Origin: JAJDZL01 sp965220665
Lineage (GTDB): Bacteria > Pseudomonadota > Gammaproteobacteria > Arenicellales > JAJDZL01
DNA: 64,000 bases
Assembly (NCBI GenBank): GCA_965220665.1
Contig: CBDCQQ010000005.1
Location: 186,001-250,000 of the forward strand
Direction of reading: 5' to 3'
Part shown: piece after piece, positions 36,267-46,145 of the stretch
Layout of the letters: every line of letters begins with the position of its first letter
Numbering within the stretch: position 1 is the stretch's first letter
Notes under the pieces: generated by a model
The model's database searches: none
What the model was told of the DNA's origin: nothing
The model's input: only the letters and a program-made list of their open reading frames with translations
Made by a program: the position numbers and the translations under genes

Positions 36267-36659
36267 TTACCACTCAGGGCTTTGCGGTAAATCATCGGTG
36301 ATTTCGTACCAGTCTGGCTTGTGACTGACCCAGATATGTCCAATCGCCTTGATACCGAGGTCTCCGTCCAAAGCTCCCAGCCTTAGAATCACGCAATTGG
36401 CGTCGCGATCGCAACGTGCATAAACGTGCGTACCGCAGTTCTTACAAAAGTAACGAATCTTACCGCGTGAAGACTCATACTGAGAAATTGATTCTTCACC
36501 GCTTAAGATTTGAAATTTTGTTTCATCAACCAATGCACTAGAACCATACACGGTTGCGTGAGCCTTGCGACAGGTTCGGCAGTGACAGTGATGAAATCTG
36601 CGAATTTCTCCATCAAATTCAAATCTTACTGTTCCGCACAAACAGCTTCCAGTATGCAT
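36267..36659 (-). CDS. GFA-family (glutathione-dependent formaldehyde-activating-like) zinc protein
   Basis: A 130-residue protein with zinc-binding cysteines in SCLCGTVRFEF, HHCHCRTCRKAHA and KIRYFCKNCGTHVYA, the three blocks of the GFA fold. The family includes the S-hydroxymethylglutathione-forming protein of Paracoccus and many of unknown role. Nearby methyl-transfer and demethylation genes could release formaldehyde, but direct evidence is lacking. Confidence 0.88.
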   Translation of the reverse strand: MHTGSCLCGTVRFEFDGEIRRFHHCHCRTCRKAHATVYGSSALVDETKFQILSGEESISQYESSRGKIRYFCKNCGTHVYARCDRDANCVILRLGALDGDLGIKAIGHIWVSHKPDWYEITDDLPQSPEW

Positions 36660-36676
36660 TTCAGACCTCCTTTGCT

Positions 36677-37423
36677 TCAGTAGTTGGGTTCAACGGCCGT
36701 ATCAACAAGCGAAATTGAAACCCGCCTGTTGCGTTTCCCCTTGCTTTCGACTTTGTCCACTTTGACTTCACCAATCTCCATGGTATTGGCAACGTGAGTT
36801 CCTCCACAGGGCTGAATGTCTAGATTCTCAAAGTGTACCAGTTTTATCACATCCACTCCTTCAGGTAGCGGGACCGAAAGGTTTTTCATCAACGATGGAC
36901 TTGCTTCAATCTCTTCACGTGTACAGACTCGACTAATTCGACGAGCCTCCTTTTGAATCAGTGCGTTCAGAGTTTCAGCTATATAGTGCTTTTCCTGTGG
37001 GTAACGCACATCAAAGTCAACTCGACCGCGACCCGCATAAACCTGTGCACCAGTAATTTTACCCGGCACTGTAGCGCTCAAAAGGTGTAGACAACTGTGT
37101 ACGCGCATGTGCAAGTACCGTCGCTCCCAGTTAATCTCTAGGTGAAGTTCCGTACCGGATTCTGGTAGTTCGGCCACTTCATCAACAAAATGAAGAATTT
37201 TCCCCGTGTCACGTGCCCGGCGGGTATCCTCAATTGCAAATTCAGCATCATTCTTGTGAAACGCTACACCAGTGTCCCCCGGCTGACCACCACCCAACGG
37301 ATAAAACACAGTCTGATCAACCGTAAACCACTTTTCCTTGGGGTTAGACTCGACTACAACCGCATCGCAGGCCCTCAAGTACGGATCATTCTGAAAAAGT
37401 TCTCTGGACATTGGTTCAATCAC
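36677..37423 (-). CDS. Trans-editing alanyl-tRNA deacylase AlaX
   Basis: It removes mischarged amino acids (usually Ser or Gly) from tRNA-Ala. The 248-residue protein resembles the free editing domain of AlaRS: FYPLGGGQPGDTG early, HMRVHSCLHLLSA with the zinc HxxxH, and IQPCGGTHVANTMEIG with the CxxxH. It lies 17 bp upstream of the GFA gene on the same strand. Confidence 0.92.
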   Translation of the reverse strand: MIEPMSRELFQNDPYLRACDAVVVESNPKEKWFTVDQTVFYPLGGGQPGDTGVAFHKNDAEFAIEDTRRARDTGKILHFVDEVAELPESGTELHLEINWERRYLHMRVHSCLHLLSATVPGKITGAQVYAGRGRVDFDVRYPQEKHYIAETLNALIQKEARRISRVCTREEIEASPSLMKNLSVPLPEGVDVIKLVHFENLDIQPCGGTHVANTMEIGEVKVDKVESKGKRNRRVSISLVDTAVEPNY

Positions 37424-37529
37424 TACCGGAAATTTACAGAGACTGATTCAAAACCAGGCTGGAAAGCCTATTGAAACTTAGAAATTGATCTCGGAATATT
37501 TCGAGCATTTTCGAGCCCTGTGTCAAAGT

Positions 37530-38897
37530 TCAACCAACCTGATCAAGTGCGTCATCAACACAATTCAATATCCAGTCAATTTCTTCTTCAGTTACGACTA
37601 ACGGAGGGACGATCCAAATCCCAAATTTGTCACTTGGCGTATAAATGTTGTGTTGATCAAGCAGGTATTTTGAAATGGATGCCACTAAATTTTCTTCATA
37701 TTTTTCTGTTGCACGACGAACAGGTGCATTAGCACTCTCACCCGCAATATGGACAGTCCAGAACAGTCCCAAACCCTGAATATGCGATACAAAGTCATAC
37801 CTTTTTGCCATTTCATGCAGTCGATTTTCTATCAACCGTCCCATAGATTGTGCATGCTCAAGCAGGTGATCCTCGAAAAGCACATCAATAGAAGCTAATG
37901 CAGCGGCGGCCCCCAATGCATGTCCAGAATAACTCTGCCCATGTCCAAAGTAATTCTCATCAAACGAGTTTGCAATTTTGCTGCTGAATATAACTGCTGC
38001 CATTGGACAATAGGCACCAAGCGCTTTCCCCATAATGATCACATCTGGCTCTATACCGTAGTGTTCACAAGCAAACATCTTACCAGTGCGTCCCATGCCC
38101 GTCATGGTCTCATCAACAATCAGAAGCAGTTCCCATTTCGCACATAAGTTCTGCAACTTTTCCAGATATCCGGTTGGCGGCAGCAGAATACCGTTGCTTC
38201 CAACGATCGGCTCAACGAGCACACCAACGACTGCGTTACTACCCCCTTCCTGTTCAATTAAATAATCAAGATATTGGAGGTTTTTGTCGACTTCGTCAGC
38301 ACCAAATGGTGAGTGTGGGCCACCCGCATCAGGCGCAAAGATGAATCCTGGTGCAGTTAAAGGCTCGGTAAACCATCTTCTGGGATCACCACTAGCTGAG
38401 GTTGCAGCATTTGTCGCACCATGCCACGATCGATAGCGACTTATGATTTTGTAAGGATAAGGGTACTGTTGTGGGGCATCCGGAATGAATTTTTTATCGA
38501 GAACGACCTGGTTGTACTTGTGAAGCCGTGCGCCATGAATGGCTGCTTCAACTGCTGCCGCGCCACTTTGGCAAAAATACACTTTCTTTTCTGAACTACC
38601 AGGGGCTAGTTCTGACAGTCTTTGTGCGAGCTTCGCGGTTGATGGTGAGGCAAAATCATCGGTGACGTAAACGACACTCTCCATTTGTTGTTGCATCGCT
38701 TGTAACACCTTTGGGTGTCGGAACCCAATATTGATGCATTCATGCGCACTGCGAAGATCAAAAATTTTTCGCTCATCCGTTGTGTATATCCAGCAACCCT
38801 CTGTACTTCTAACCTCGATGGGTTCATAGTTATTTTGCTTGGCCCAACACTGCAGCATGTATTGGGCCTGTAGTTTTGCGTAGTCAGTTTTGCTCAA
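37530..38897 (-). CDS. Class-III PLP aminotransferase resembling taurine:pyruvate aminotransferase
   Basis: A 455-residue PLP enzyme. Its opening (MLQCWAKQNNYEPIEVRSTEG, then INIGFRHPKVLQAMQQQM) recalls the Tpa group, whose members share a W-A/S-Q-x-x-x-x-P-x-x-V-x-x-A-E-G pattern. The PLP-binding Asp is in LLIVDETMTGMGRTGK and the lysine in IIMGKALGAYCPM. It lies 77 bp upstream of, and on the same strand as, the dimethylglycine/sarcosine dehydrogenase-like gene's reading direction, so they may form one unit. Substrate is not proven; it competes with the enzyme at 26-28 kb for the taurine role. Confidence 0.75.
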   Translation of the reverse strand: MSKTDYAKLQAQYMLQCWAKQNNYEPIEVRSTEGCWIYTTDERKIFDLRSAHECINIGFRHPKVLQAMQQQMESVVYVTDDFASPSTAKLAQRLSELAPGSSEKKVYFCQSGAAAVEAAIHGARLHKYNQVVLDKKFIPDAPQQYPYPYKIISRYRSWHGATNAATSASGDPRRWFTEPLTAPGFIFAPDAGGPHSPFGADEVDKNLQYLDYLIEQEGGSNAVVGVLVEPIVGSNGILLPPTGYLEKLQNLCAKWELLLIVDETMTGMGRTGKMFACEHYGIEPDVIIMGKALGAYCPMAAVIFSSKIANSFDENYFGHGQSYSGHALGAAAALASIDVLFEDHLLEHAQSMGRLIENRLHEMAKRYDFVSHIQGLGLFWTVHIAGESANAPVRRATEKYEENLVASISKYLLDQHNIYTPSDKFGIWIVPPLVVTEEEIDWILNCVDDALDQVG

Positions 38898-38974
38898 GGT
38901 AGAAGGTTTGTTTTAGTTTGATGGTGTCCGTCAGCAACCGAACATCGGAGCGCTAAGTTTACGAGCGATATACG

Positions 38975-41422
38975 TTATGCTTTAGGCCGCTCAGATCTGG
39001 GGTCATACATAGGTCGCAGTGATGCCTTGACCGGAAATCGTTCACAGGCAACTTCGATTTCGAACTGCCCGGAACTGATGAATTCAGGTGTCACGCCGTC
39101 CTGGCAATTGACGTAACCAAGCCCGACGCAAGAACCAATAGTGTGACCAAACATTGCAGAGGTAGTCCGACCCACCAAGTCGCCATCCCGGTAAATGGGT
39201 TCTTCGTGATAGATCAGGGGTTGCGGGTTCTCAAATGCAAACTGTACGAGTCTTCGCTGCAACGGCTTGCCGCGTTGAGGTTCGATAGCTTCCCTACCAA
39301 TGAATCCACCGGGTTTGTCCCACGAAACGGCAAATCCCAACCCGGCTTCCAGCGGAGAGTCTTCGTCGGCAATGTCATGACCAAAGTGCCGATAAGCCTT
39401 TTCGATACGCAGTGAATTCAACGTAAGATATCCGCAATGCGTCAGTCCCAGACTTTCACCTGCAGCAACAATTTCGTCATAAACGTGCTGGACAAAGTCG
39501 GTACTGATGTAGAGTTCCCAGCCAAGCTCACCAACAAATGTAATTCTGGATGCTCGTCCATAGGCCATTCCAAGCTCAATTTCCTTTGACGAAAGGAATG
39601 GAAATCTCTCGTTAGAAAGATCTGCTGAAGTCACTCGGGAAAGCAGTTCGCGGGCATTCGGACCCATGATTGAGAGCACCGAATAACCAGAAGTAACATC
39701 CGTCACTACGACATGCAAATCATCGCTTATATGTCTTTTCAACCATGACAGGTCACGAAGATGAACCGCGGCACCGGTCACAACCAGATAGCGGTTTTCT
39801 GCAAGACGTGTGACAGTGAGGTCTGCTTCGATGCCGCCTCGCTCATTCAGCCATTGTGTATAGACCACCCTGCCGGGTTCGACAGCGACGTTGTTGGCAC
39901 AGATTCGATTCAGGTAGCGCTCGGCATCTCGCCCCTCTACCATAAACTTTGCAAATGAGGTTTGATCAAAAATACCAACGTTGGTACGGACCGCTTCATG
40001 TTCTACGCGATTATTCTCAAACCAGTTTTGTCTGCCATAGGAATATTCGTACTGCGGCGACTCGACGCCAGGTGCATACCAGTCGGCTCGCTCCCAACCG
40101 TATGTTTCCCCGAAACACGCACCGCGTGCGGCGAGCCGGTCATGCAAAGGCGACTTTCGAACATTACGGGAGGATTCCGGCTGACGGAAAGGCCAGTGCA
40201 TATCGTAGAGTAATCCGAGAGTCTCGGAAATCCGCTCTTTCAGGTATTGGCTGTTGTTCTGAAATGGAGCAATTCTGCGAATATCAATTTCCCAGTAATC
40301 GTTCGCAGGATGGCCTTTCGAAATCCATTCGGACATTACCTTGCCGGCACCACCTGATGACTGGATGCCAATAGAATTGAATCCAGCCGCAATATAGAAA
40401 TTCTTTAAGTTTGGCGCTTCTCCCAAATAGTATCGGTTGTCGGGAGTGAAACTCTCCGGCCCACAGAAAAATGTATGAATTCCGACATTGTTGAGAAGCG
40501 GAACCCGATGCAAGGCATTGTTGAGCGCAGGTTCAAAATGATCCCAGTCCTCCTTCAACTGATCAAAGCTAAAATCATCTGGGATGCCGTCCATTCCCCA
40601 TGGCTTTGCGCAAGGCTCAAAGGCGCCAACCAGTAATTTCCCGGCATCTTCCTTGTAATAAGTAAATCCGGTTGGATCGCGCATGACCGGGAGATTGCCG
40701 GGCAATTCATCAATCGGTTCGGTTACCACGTAGAAATGTTCGGCGGCATGCAAGGGAATTTCGACTCCACACATCAAACCAACTTCCCTAGCCCACATTC
40801 CAGCACAATTCACCACGATGTCGGCCATGATGTTACCCTGATCCGTTGAAACGCCACGGACTGCTCCACCATCCGTCAGGATGCCAGTTACCTTAATGTT
40901 TTCCAGTATTCGAGCACCGTTTGCTCTGGCGCCTTTGGCATAAGCCTGAACAACATCAAGCGGGTTAATTTGACCATCTTTATCAATAAAGACCGCACCA
41001 ACCAAGTCGTCAATATTCAATATTGGGTAAAGTTCCTTAGCTTCGGCGGGCGAAATCACCGACGCTTCGAGTCCAAATGCCCGAGCCATGGTTACTGAAC
41101 GCTTCAGTTCTTCGAAGCGATGTTCATCGGATGCTACAGAAATTGAGCCATTTTGTCGAAATCCGGTTGGCTGACCAGTTTCTGCTTCAAGGCCTTCAAA
41201 AAGTTCGGCTGTATACTGAGCAAGTTTGGTCAAATTGAGATTATTGCGCAACTGGCCGACTAAACCCGCTGCATGCCAGGTCGTACCGCAGCCGAGTTCT
41301 CGACGCTCTAGAAGAACCAGGTCTTCCCAACCGGCTTTGGCGAGATGATAGAGTACGCTTGTACCAACCGCACCGCCACCAATGACAACCACTCGAGCGC
41401 TTTCAGGCAAGGAATTACTCAT
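38975..41422 (-). CDS. Dimethylglycine/sarcosine dehydrogenase-family flavoprotein
   Basis: An 815-residue two-domain enzyme. The N-terminal half is an FAD-dependent DAO fold with VVVIGGGAVGTSVLYHLAKAG and GCGTTWHAAGL, where the His binds FAD covalently in relatives. The C-terminal half, from about residue 430, is a GcvT/folate-binding aminomethyltransferase fold (RTNVGIFDQTSFAKFMVEG; MGPNARELLSRV; FVGELGWELY). In this family an N-methyl group is oxidised and passed to THF as 5,10-methylene-THF. It fits the C1/methyl theme of dmdA and the MetE-like gene. Whether it acts on sarcosine, dimethylglycine or another N-methyl compound is unknown. Confidence 0.88.
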   Translation of the reverse strand: MSNSLPESARVVVIGGGAVGTSVLYHLAKAGWEDLVLLERRELGCGTTWHAAGLVGQLRNNLNLTKLAQYTAELFEGLEAETGQPTGFRQNGSISVASDEHRFEELKRSVTMARAFGLEASVISPAEAKELYPILNIDDLVGAVFIDKDGQINPLDVVQAYAKGARANGARILENIKVTGILTDGGAVRGVSTDQGNIMADIVVNCAGMWAREVGLMCGVEIPLHAAEHFYVVTEPIDELPGNLPVMRDPTGFTYYKEDAGKLLVGAFEPCAKPWGMDGIPDDFSFDQLKEDWDHFEPALNNALHRVPLLNNVGIHTFFCGPESFTPDNRYYLGEAPNLKNFYIAAGFNSIGIQSSGGAGKVMSEWISKGHPANDYWEIDIRRIAPFQNNSQYLKERISETLGLLYDMHWPFRQPESSRNVRKSPLHDRLAARGACFGETYGWERADWYAPGVESPQYEYSYGRQNWFENNRVEHEAVRTNVGIFDQTSFAKFMVEGRDAERYLNRICANNVAVEPGRVVYTQWLNERGGIEADLTVTRLAENRYLVVTGAAVHLRDLSWLKRHISDDLHVVVTDVTSGYSVLSIMGPNARELLSRVTSADLSNERFPFLSSKEIELGMAYGRASRITFVGELGWELYISTDFVQHVYDEIVAAGESLGLTHCGYLTLNSLRIEKAYRHFGHDIADEDSPLEAGLGFAVSWDKPGGFIGREAIEPQRGKPLQRRLVQFAFENPQPLIYHEEPIYRDGDLVGRTTSAMFGHTIGSCVGLGYVNCQDGVTPEFISSGQFEIEVACERFPVKASLRPMYDPRSERPKA

Positions 41423-41573
41423 GTTTAGTTGTGTGTTTTGTGCTGGTAATCAGGATTATGAAATCAGGTGAAATCGCATTTTATAGCAAGAATCGGATTG
41501 AAAGACGCCAACAAAACAGCAACAATATAGCCTGATGTCATTCTTACCAGTAAGTTAGCGGATAAAGAGTTTT

Positions 41574-42404
41574 ATGGACAACTACAAACGGATTGAACGA
41601 GCCATTGAATTTATCGAGGACAATGCTTTAGATCAGCCATCGCTACAGGATATTGCATCTCACGTGGGACTCAGTGAATTCCATTTTCAACGGCTTTTCA
41701 AACAATGGGCGGGTATTTCACCGAAAAGATATGTGCAATACCTGACTGCCAAGGTATGCGGGGATTTACTCAGAAGTCAAGCTTCTGTGTTTGATGTTGC
41801 ACTTGATGCCGGGTTATCCGGCTCCGGGCGGCTGCACGAACTAATGGTCAATGTTTATGCGATGTCAGCAATTGAGTATCGAAAATATGGCCATTCTCTG
41901 CAAATTGAATACGGCTGGCATCACACGCCATTCGGAATCTGCCTATTGGCCCGCACAGACAAAGGGGTTTGCTGGCTAAGTTTTCATGATCGAGAAGAAG
42001 GTCTGGATGAATTGAAAAAACAGTGGCAAGCTGCATCATTTGTGGAAAACAGAAAGTCGACTGAATCTATCGTCAAACAAATTTTCGAACATGTTTTCGA
42101 TGAGCCTCAGTCGATCATGGTGCATGTCAGAGGCACCAATCTGCAGATTCGCGTGTGGGAGGCGCTTGTCAATATTCCACCAGCAGAACACGTCTCCTAT
42201 AGTCAGGTTGCGACGAACGTCGATCACCCAAATGCTGTTCGAGCGGTTGCGTCTGCAGTTGGACGAAACCCGGTCTCCTATATTATTCCCTGTCACCGCG
42301 TGATTCGACGATCCGGTGGGCTAGGAGGCTATCGCTGGGGATTGCCCAGAAAAAAAGTGATGCAGGCTTGGGAAAGCGCACAAATGATTGATGCACGACT
42401 CTAG
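41574..42404 (+). CDS. AraC-type regulator fused to O6-methylguanine-DNA methyltransferase
   Basis: It repairs O6-methylguanine by self-methylation and probably regulates genes. Residues 1-100 are an AraC helix-turn-helix domain (LQDIASHVGLSEFHFQRLF), and the C-terminus is an Ogt domain with the acceptor Cys in SYIIPCHRVIRRSGG. The 276-residue protein lacks the N-terminal zinc/phosphotriester domain of E. coli Ada, a common shorter architecture. It is convergent with the next gene, with 10 bp between stops. Confidence 0.9.
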   Translation: MDNYKRIERAIEFIEDNALDQPSLQDIASHVGLSEFHFQRLFKQWAGISPKRYVQYLTAKVCGDLLRSQASVFDVALDAGLSGSGRLHELMVNVYAMSAIEYRKYGHSLQIEYGWHHTPFGICLLARTDKGVCWLSFHDREEGLDELKKQWQAASFVENRKSTESIVKQIFEHVFDEPQSIMVHVRGTNLQIRVWEALVNIPPAEHVSYSQVATNVDHPNAVRAVASAVGRNPVSYIIPCHRVIRRSGGLGGYRWGLPRKKVMQAWESAQMIDARL

Positions 42405-42414
42405 CGGAGTCGAA

Positions 42415-43608
42415 TCAGTCGGGTGAGGCAGCCTTTTTGCGTACCTCTTTGGCGAAGAATTCGATTTCGTCTTCAGTGTTGTAGTAGTGAACCGGACTAC
42501 GAATTAGTGCGTCTACTCCCCAATCATCAAAGTCAATCAGTGCACAGTTTCGTTTTGACACGCCGATGTTTATATTTTTCTCACGCATCAGCATCTGAAA
42601 GTTTTCTGCATCCGTTCCTTCAATTGAGAACGTTACAATACCGCACTTTTCGACACCTTTGTCCCAAACGGTTACACCGTCAATTTCACTCAAATGTTCA
42701 CGCAATCGATCAGCCAGAAATCGAATTCGAGAATATATCTCCCGCAATCCCAATGACATCGCATAGTCGACTGCAACACCGAGCCCGATTCTACCTGCAA
42801 TATTGGATTCAAAGAGTTCATAGCGGCGAGCTCCGGATTGCAACTCGTACCTGTCGCGCTCAACCCAGGTTGCTGAATGCAGATCCAAAACTGGTGGCGG
42901 AAATTTATCCAGAGACTGCTCCCGTATATATAAAAAACCCGTTCCGCGAGGGCCTCTCAAAAATTTCCTGCCCGTCGCCGAAAGCGCATCGCAACCCATC
43001 TGAACGACATCCAAAGGCATTTGGCCAACTGATTGACAGGCGTCAACCAAATAAGGAATCTGATAATCGTTTGCCATCTGCCCAATATTGTTGACAGGAT
43101 TCACCAGTCCGTTGTATGTTGGAACATGGGTTACTGCGATCAGTTTAACTTTCCGGTCGATCAACGATTCAAGCGCCCGACAATCCAATTGTCCATCCCC
43201 GTCGTCAGGAACCACAGAAACCTTAATCCCAGTACGCTCCGCGACCTGTTGATAGGCAATCATATTAGACACATACTCGGCGCGGGATGTGAGTACTCTG
43301 TCGCCTTTACGAAACGTCTGTGCGATACCGTAAAATGCACTATTCCACGAGACTGATGCACTTTCGCTCAGCGCGATTTCCGACTCTTTACAGTTAAGCA
43401 TACGCGCGATAGACTTATAGGTATTGTTAAGCTTTTCACGCGCGTAGTCTTCAGCCTCATACCCACCTCGAAAGATTTCGAGGTCCAGATGCGAACGCAC
43501 TGCATCAACTACCGGGTTCGGCATCAGCGCTGATCCTGAATGGTGCAGATGCACCAGTCCGAAACAACCTGGCGTTTCTCGCCTCGCTTTATCAACATCC
43601 AATGCCAT
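42415..43608 (-). CDS. Class-V PLP-dependent aminotransferase/cysteine desulfurase-like protein
   Basis: A protein of 397 residues if started at the ATG at 43608 (MALDVDKARRETPG); the longer frame begins at a TTG and is less likely. Fold-type I class-V features include HLHHSGSALMPNPVV, SASVSWNSAFYGIAQ, IPYLVDACQSVGQMP with the PLP Asp, and the lysine in ALSATGRKFLRGPRGTGF. The family contains cysteine desulfurases, isopenicillin-N epimerase-like proteins and EgtE-type lyases. The substrate cannot be fixed; a sulfur-related role would suit the region but is inference. Confidence 0.8.
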   Translation of the reverse strand: MALDVDKARRETPGCFGLVHLHHSGSALMPNPVVDAVRSHLDLEIFRGGYEAEDYAREKLNNTYKSIARMLNCKESEIALSESASVSWNSAFYGIAQTFRKGDRVLTSRAEYVSNMIAYQQVAERTGIKVSVVPDDGDGQLDCRALESLIDRKVKLIAVTHVPTYNGLVNPVNNIGQMANDYQIPYLVDACQSVGQMPLDVVQMGCDALSATGRKFLRGPRGTGFLYIREQSLDKFPPPVLDLHSATWVERDRYELQSGARRYELFESNIAGRIGLGVAVDYAMSLGLREIYSRIRFLADRLREHLSEIDGVTVWDKGVEKCGIVTFSIEGTDAENFQMLMREKNINIGVSKRNCALIDFDDWGVDALIRSPVHYYNTEDEIEFFAKEVRKKAASPD

Positions 43609-44112
43609 AGTTGTCAGTTCCCGTTTAATCAAACGCCAATTTTCAGGAAGTAAACACCCTTCAAACTACCGTTTGTAACCTGTTGTCCAGAGTTAGACCA
43701 AATCATTGAGGAAATGGAGATGCAAATCAGAATCGATGGTGAAGCCGTATCTTCTCCGCACTCAGGTGTTTAGTCTAATATACCAACTACCAAGAATTTA
43801 GTTTCGAGATAATTTCGAGTGGGTGGCGATCCTATCAGTTCGACACACGTAACAAACAAGCCCTCACCTGTTCCAATAGGGGCATGCAAGTTGGTCTTCG
43901 ACAATTTGAGAATGCGGGTATTGAGTAGTTCAGCTCGGTGGTGTCGAAATCGGATGCTGGCCGTTAGGGTTTAGCCAAGAAGCTTTGCCAGCGCGTTGGG
44001 TGTGCTCCCTTTTTTGATTGTTATGTCGGGTCATTTGTATCCGATGGCGGCAGTAGTGCACATTCCACATTGAATGAACGTGAATCCAGGTAATGGGAAA
44101 GATAAATGGGCA
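43609..44112. other. Intergenic stretch of about 500 bp
   Basis: No supported gene, RNA or terminator was found between the class-V PLP gene and the EamA transporter, both on the minus strand. A 71-codon frame at 44021-44236 mostly overlaps the transporter gene and is judged spurious. Confidence 0.4.
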
Positions 44113-45069
44113 TTATCCAGTCTTGGAAAGCGGAAACTTGCGGCTCATACGAATTTCGAACAAGATCACGACAAGTCCGCTGCCAATGATCAGCGCGCTG
44201 CCAATATAGTCTCTCAACCCTGGTAAATCCCCCCAAACTATATATCCCGCAAAAATTGCTAGGGGCAGCGATACATACTCAAAAGGTACAACGACTGAAG
44301 CTTCACCAATACGGTAAGACTGGGACAGCAGGTATACTCCCACTGCGGATACAACCCCACAGATGATCAGCAGCTGATATACGCTAAGACTGGGCCACTG
44401 CCAAGCCCGGAGCAGAAACTCCAATGCGACCTGGTTAATCACGTTGAATTGACCGTCTCCAATTAGGATTCCACTCACTATGCTCAGCAATATGAATGAA
44501 ATCAGAATGTAAACGCTCATCGTACCTGCAGAATCGCTGATCGCAAGTTTTCGCGTCATTATGATCATCAACGCATACGTCACAGCTGACAACACAGGAA
44601 AGATTACATTCCAGTTGGAATCGACACCACTCGGTAGAGCGATAACAAGCACGCCAGCCATCCCCACGGATATTGCCAACCACCTTTGAAGTCCAACTGG
44701 CTCGCGCAGAAAGATCTTTGCCATCAGGCATACAAAAAACGGTGCACAGAAAAAGAGGGTTATCGTCGTCGCCATCGGCATGGCTGCCAGCCCTAGGAAA
44801 TAGAGCGCATCTGAAAGAACAAGCATAATTCCACGCAACAAATGCAGCCACGGACGCTTTGTTTTTAGTTGAGATAACCCGCCAAAAATATGGGTAAACA
44901 CCAAAATCAGCACCAATGCAATTGCCGCTTTAATTAGTGTCAGTTCATGCAGCGGATAATATGGACTTAGCCACTTGATAATTGCATCGCTGACTGTTAA
45001 AAACATCAATGCAACAAGGAGACACAGAATGCCTTGGACATTTCGGCTGGCAAGTCCTAAAAATTGCAT
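44113..45069 (-). CDS. EamA/DMT-family transporter
   Basis: A 318-residue integral membrane protein with about ten transmembrane segments in two EamA repeats (first from about residue 12 with LLVALMFLTVSDAIIKWL; second from about 150 with VIFPVLSAVTYALMIIMTRK). Members export amino acids, nucleotides or other metabolites, or import SAM. The substrate cannot be predicted here. Confidence 0.85.
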   Translation of the reverse strand: MQFLGLASRNVQGILCLLVALMFLTVSDAIIKWLSPYYPLHELTLIKAAIALVLILVFTHIFGGLSQLKTKRPWLHLLRGIMLVLSDALYFLGLAAMPMATTITLFFCAPFFVCLMAKIFLREPVGLQRWLAISVGMAGVLVIALPSGVDSNWNVIFPVLSAVTYALMIIMTRKLAISDSAGTMSVYILISFILLSIVSGILIGDGQFNVINQVALEFLLRAWQWPSLSVYQLLIICGVVSAVGVYLLSQSYRIGEASVVVPFEYVSLPLAIFAGYIVWGDLPGLRDYIGSALIIGSGLVVILFEIRMSRKFPLSKTG

Positions 45070-45458
45070 GTGAACCGTTTTGACTTAGAGTTTCGTACTT
45101 TCAGAACGCGGTTTTCTGGTGTCGGGGGCACGATCGCCGACTGATCAAACGAAAGAATTATCCGCTAGGGTAAATTAGTGCAGATTTTAGAATGAGCGTT
45201 GCGTGGATGGTTTATCTGCCTGAATGCGGGTTGATTGTGGTTATCAACCTATGAAAGATCAGTAATATATCTTTCAAGTCCATCGCTCGTGCTACCAAAA
45301 GTAAGGTCACTCCTTTTCATATTCCTATTATCAAATGAAACTCGCTAGTGGCATTGTCGAAAATTCTGATACGGGCAAGCAAGTACAATTGCACTGAAAT
45401 TTTACCCAACGGTCTCGCTGTCAGAAGTTGGAGCCCGTCGACATTCCGCATCTGTCAA
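45070..45458. other. Divergent intergenic stretch upstream of tenA
   Basis: No RNA element was recognised; in particular the conserved TPP riboswitch core is absent, unlike the thi operon at 50 kb. An open frame extends upstream of the chosen tenA start but its residues do not resemble TenA. Confidence 0.4.
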
Positions 45459-46145
45459 ATGAACAAGAACCTGTACGCTACTTCAATTTTTGATCAACTG
45501 AAACGTGCCTGTGCCGATGAGTGGGAAGACTACTGTCATCACGAGTTCGTCAACGAAGTAGGCGCCGGCACTTTGCCTATTGAGTCGTTTCGCTACTACC
45601 TGGAGCAGGACTACATATTTCTGATTCAATTTTCAAGGGCATGGGCCTTAGCGGTGTACAAATCGAGTAGTGTGTCGGATATGCAGTGGGCAACAGAAAT
45701 TCTTCATTCAACTCTGAACACAGAGATGAACCTGCATGTACTGTTCAGCGAACGTTTCGGTGTGTCGCAGGCACAGCTTGAAAATTCACTGGAAGAACAA
45801 GCCAATCTTGCCTATACCCGGTATGTACTGGATAAAGGACTGGCTGGAGATGTACTAGACCTCTACGTCGCCCTGATGCCTTGTGTGGTTGGGTACGCCG
45901 AAATTGGCAACCGGCTTGCCTTGGATTATGAGTCGATGCTTGAGGAAAACCCCTACCGAGAATGGATCGAAATGTACAGTTCTGAAGAATACCAGGAACT
46001 GGCCATAAAAACGATCAGTGTACTGGAACGCATCAGCCGCGAACGAGGCGGCATGGCGCGCATTGAAGAATTAAAGGAAACTTTTCGCGCAGCAACCGTC
46101 TTGGAGGAGGGCTTCTGGACTCTGTGCTACAACCCCAGTCAATAA
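45459..46145 (+). CDS. tenA: TenA-family thiaminase II / aminopyrimidine hydrolase
   Basis: TenA releases HMP from aminopyrimidine breakdown products of thiamin, allowing salvage. The 228-residue protein beginning MNKNLYATSIFDQL has the expected helical bundle sequence: FRYYLEQDYIFLIQFSRAWAL, the active-site Cys in VALMPCVVGYAEIG (about residue 138) and the late Glu in FWTLCYNP-adjacent C-terminus. The longer frame from 45348 adds non-homologous residues. It fits the thi salvage operon 5 kb downstream, though it is not under the same riboswitch. Confidence 0.9.
   Translation: MNKNLYATSIFDQLKRACADEWEDYCHHEFVNEVGAGTLPIESFRYYLEQDYIFLIQFSRAWALAVYKSSSVSDMQWATEILHSTLNTEMNLHVLFSERFGVSQAQLENSLEEQANLAYTRYVLDKGLAGDVLDLYVALMPCVVGYAEIGNRLALDYESMLEENPYREWIEMYSSEEYQELAIKTISVLERISRERGGMARIEELKETFRAATVLEEGFWTLCYNPSQ

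Noticed and set aside
45348..45458. N-terminal extension of tenA
   Set aside because: The extra 37 residues have no match to TenA; the internal ATG gives the expected N-terminus.
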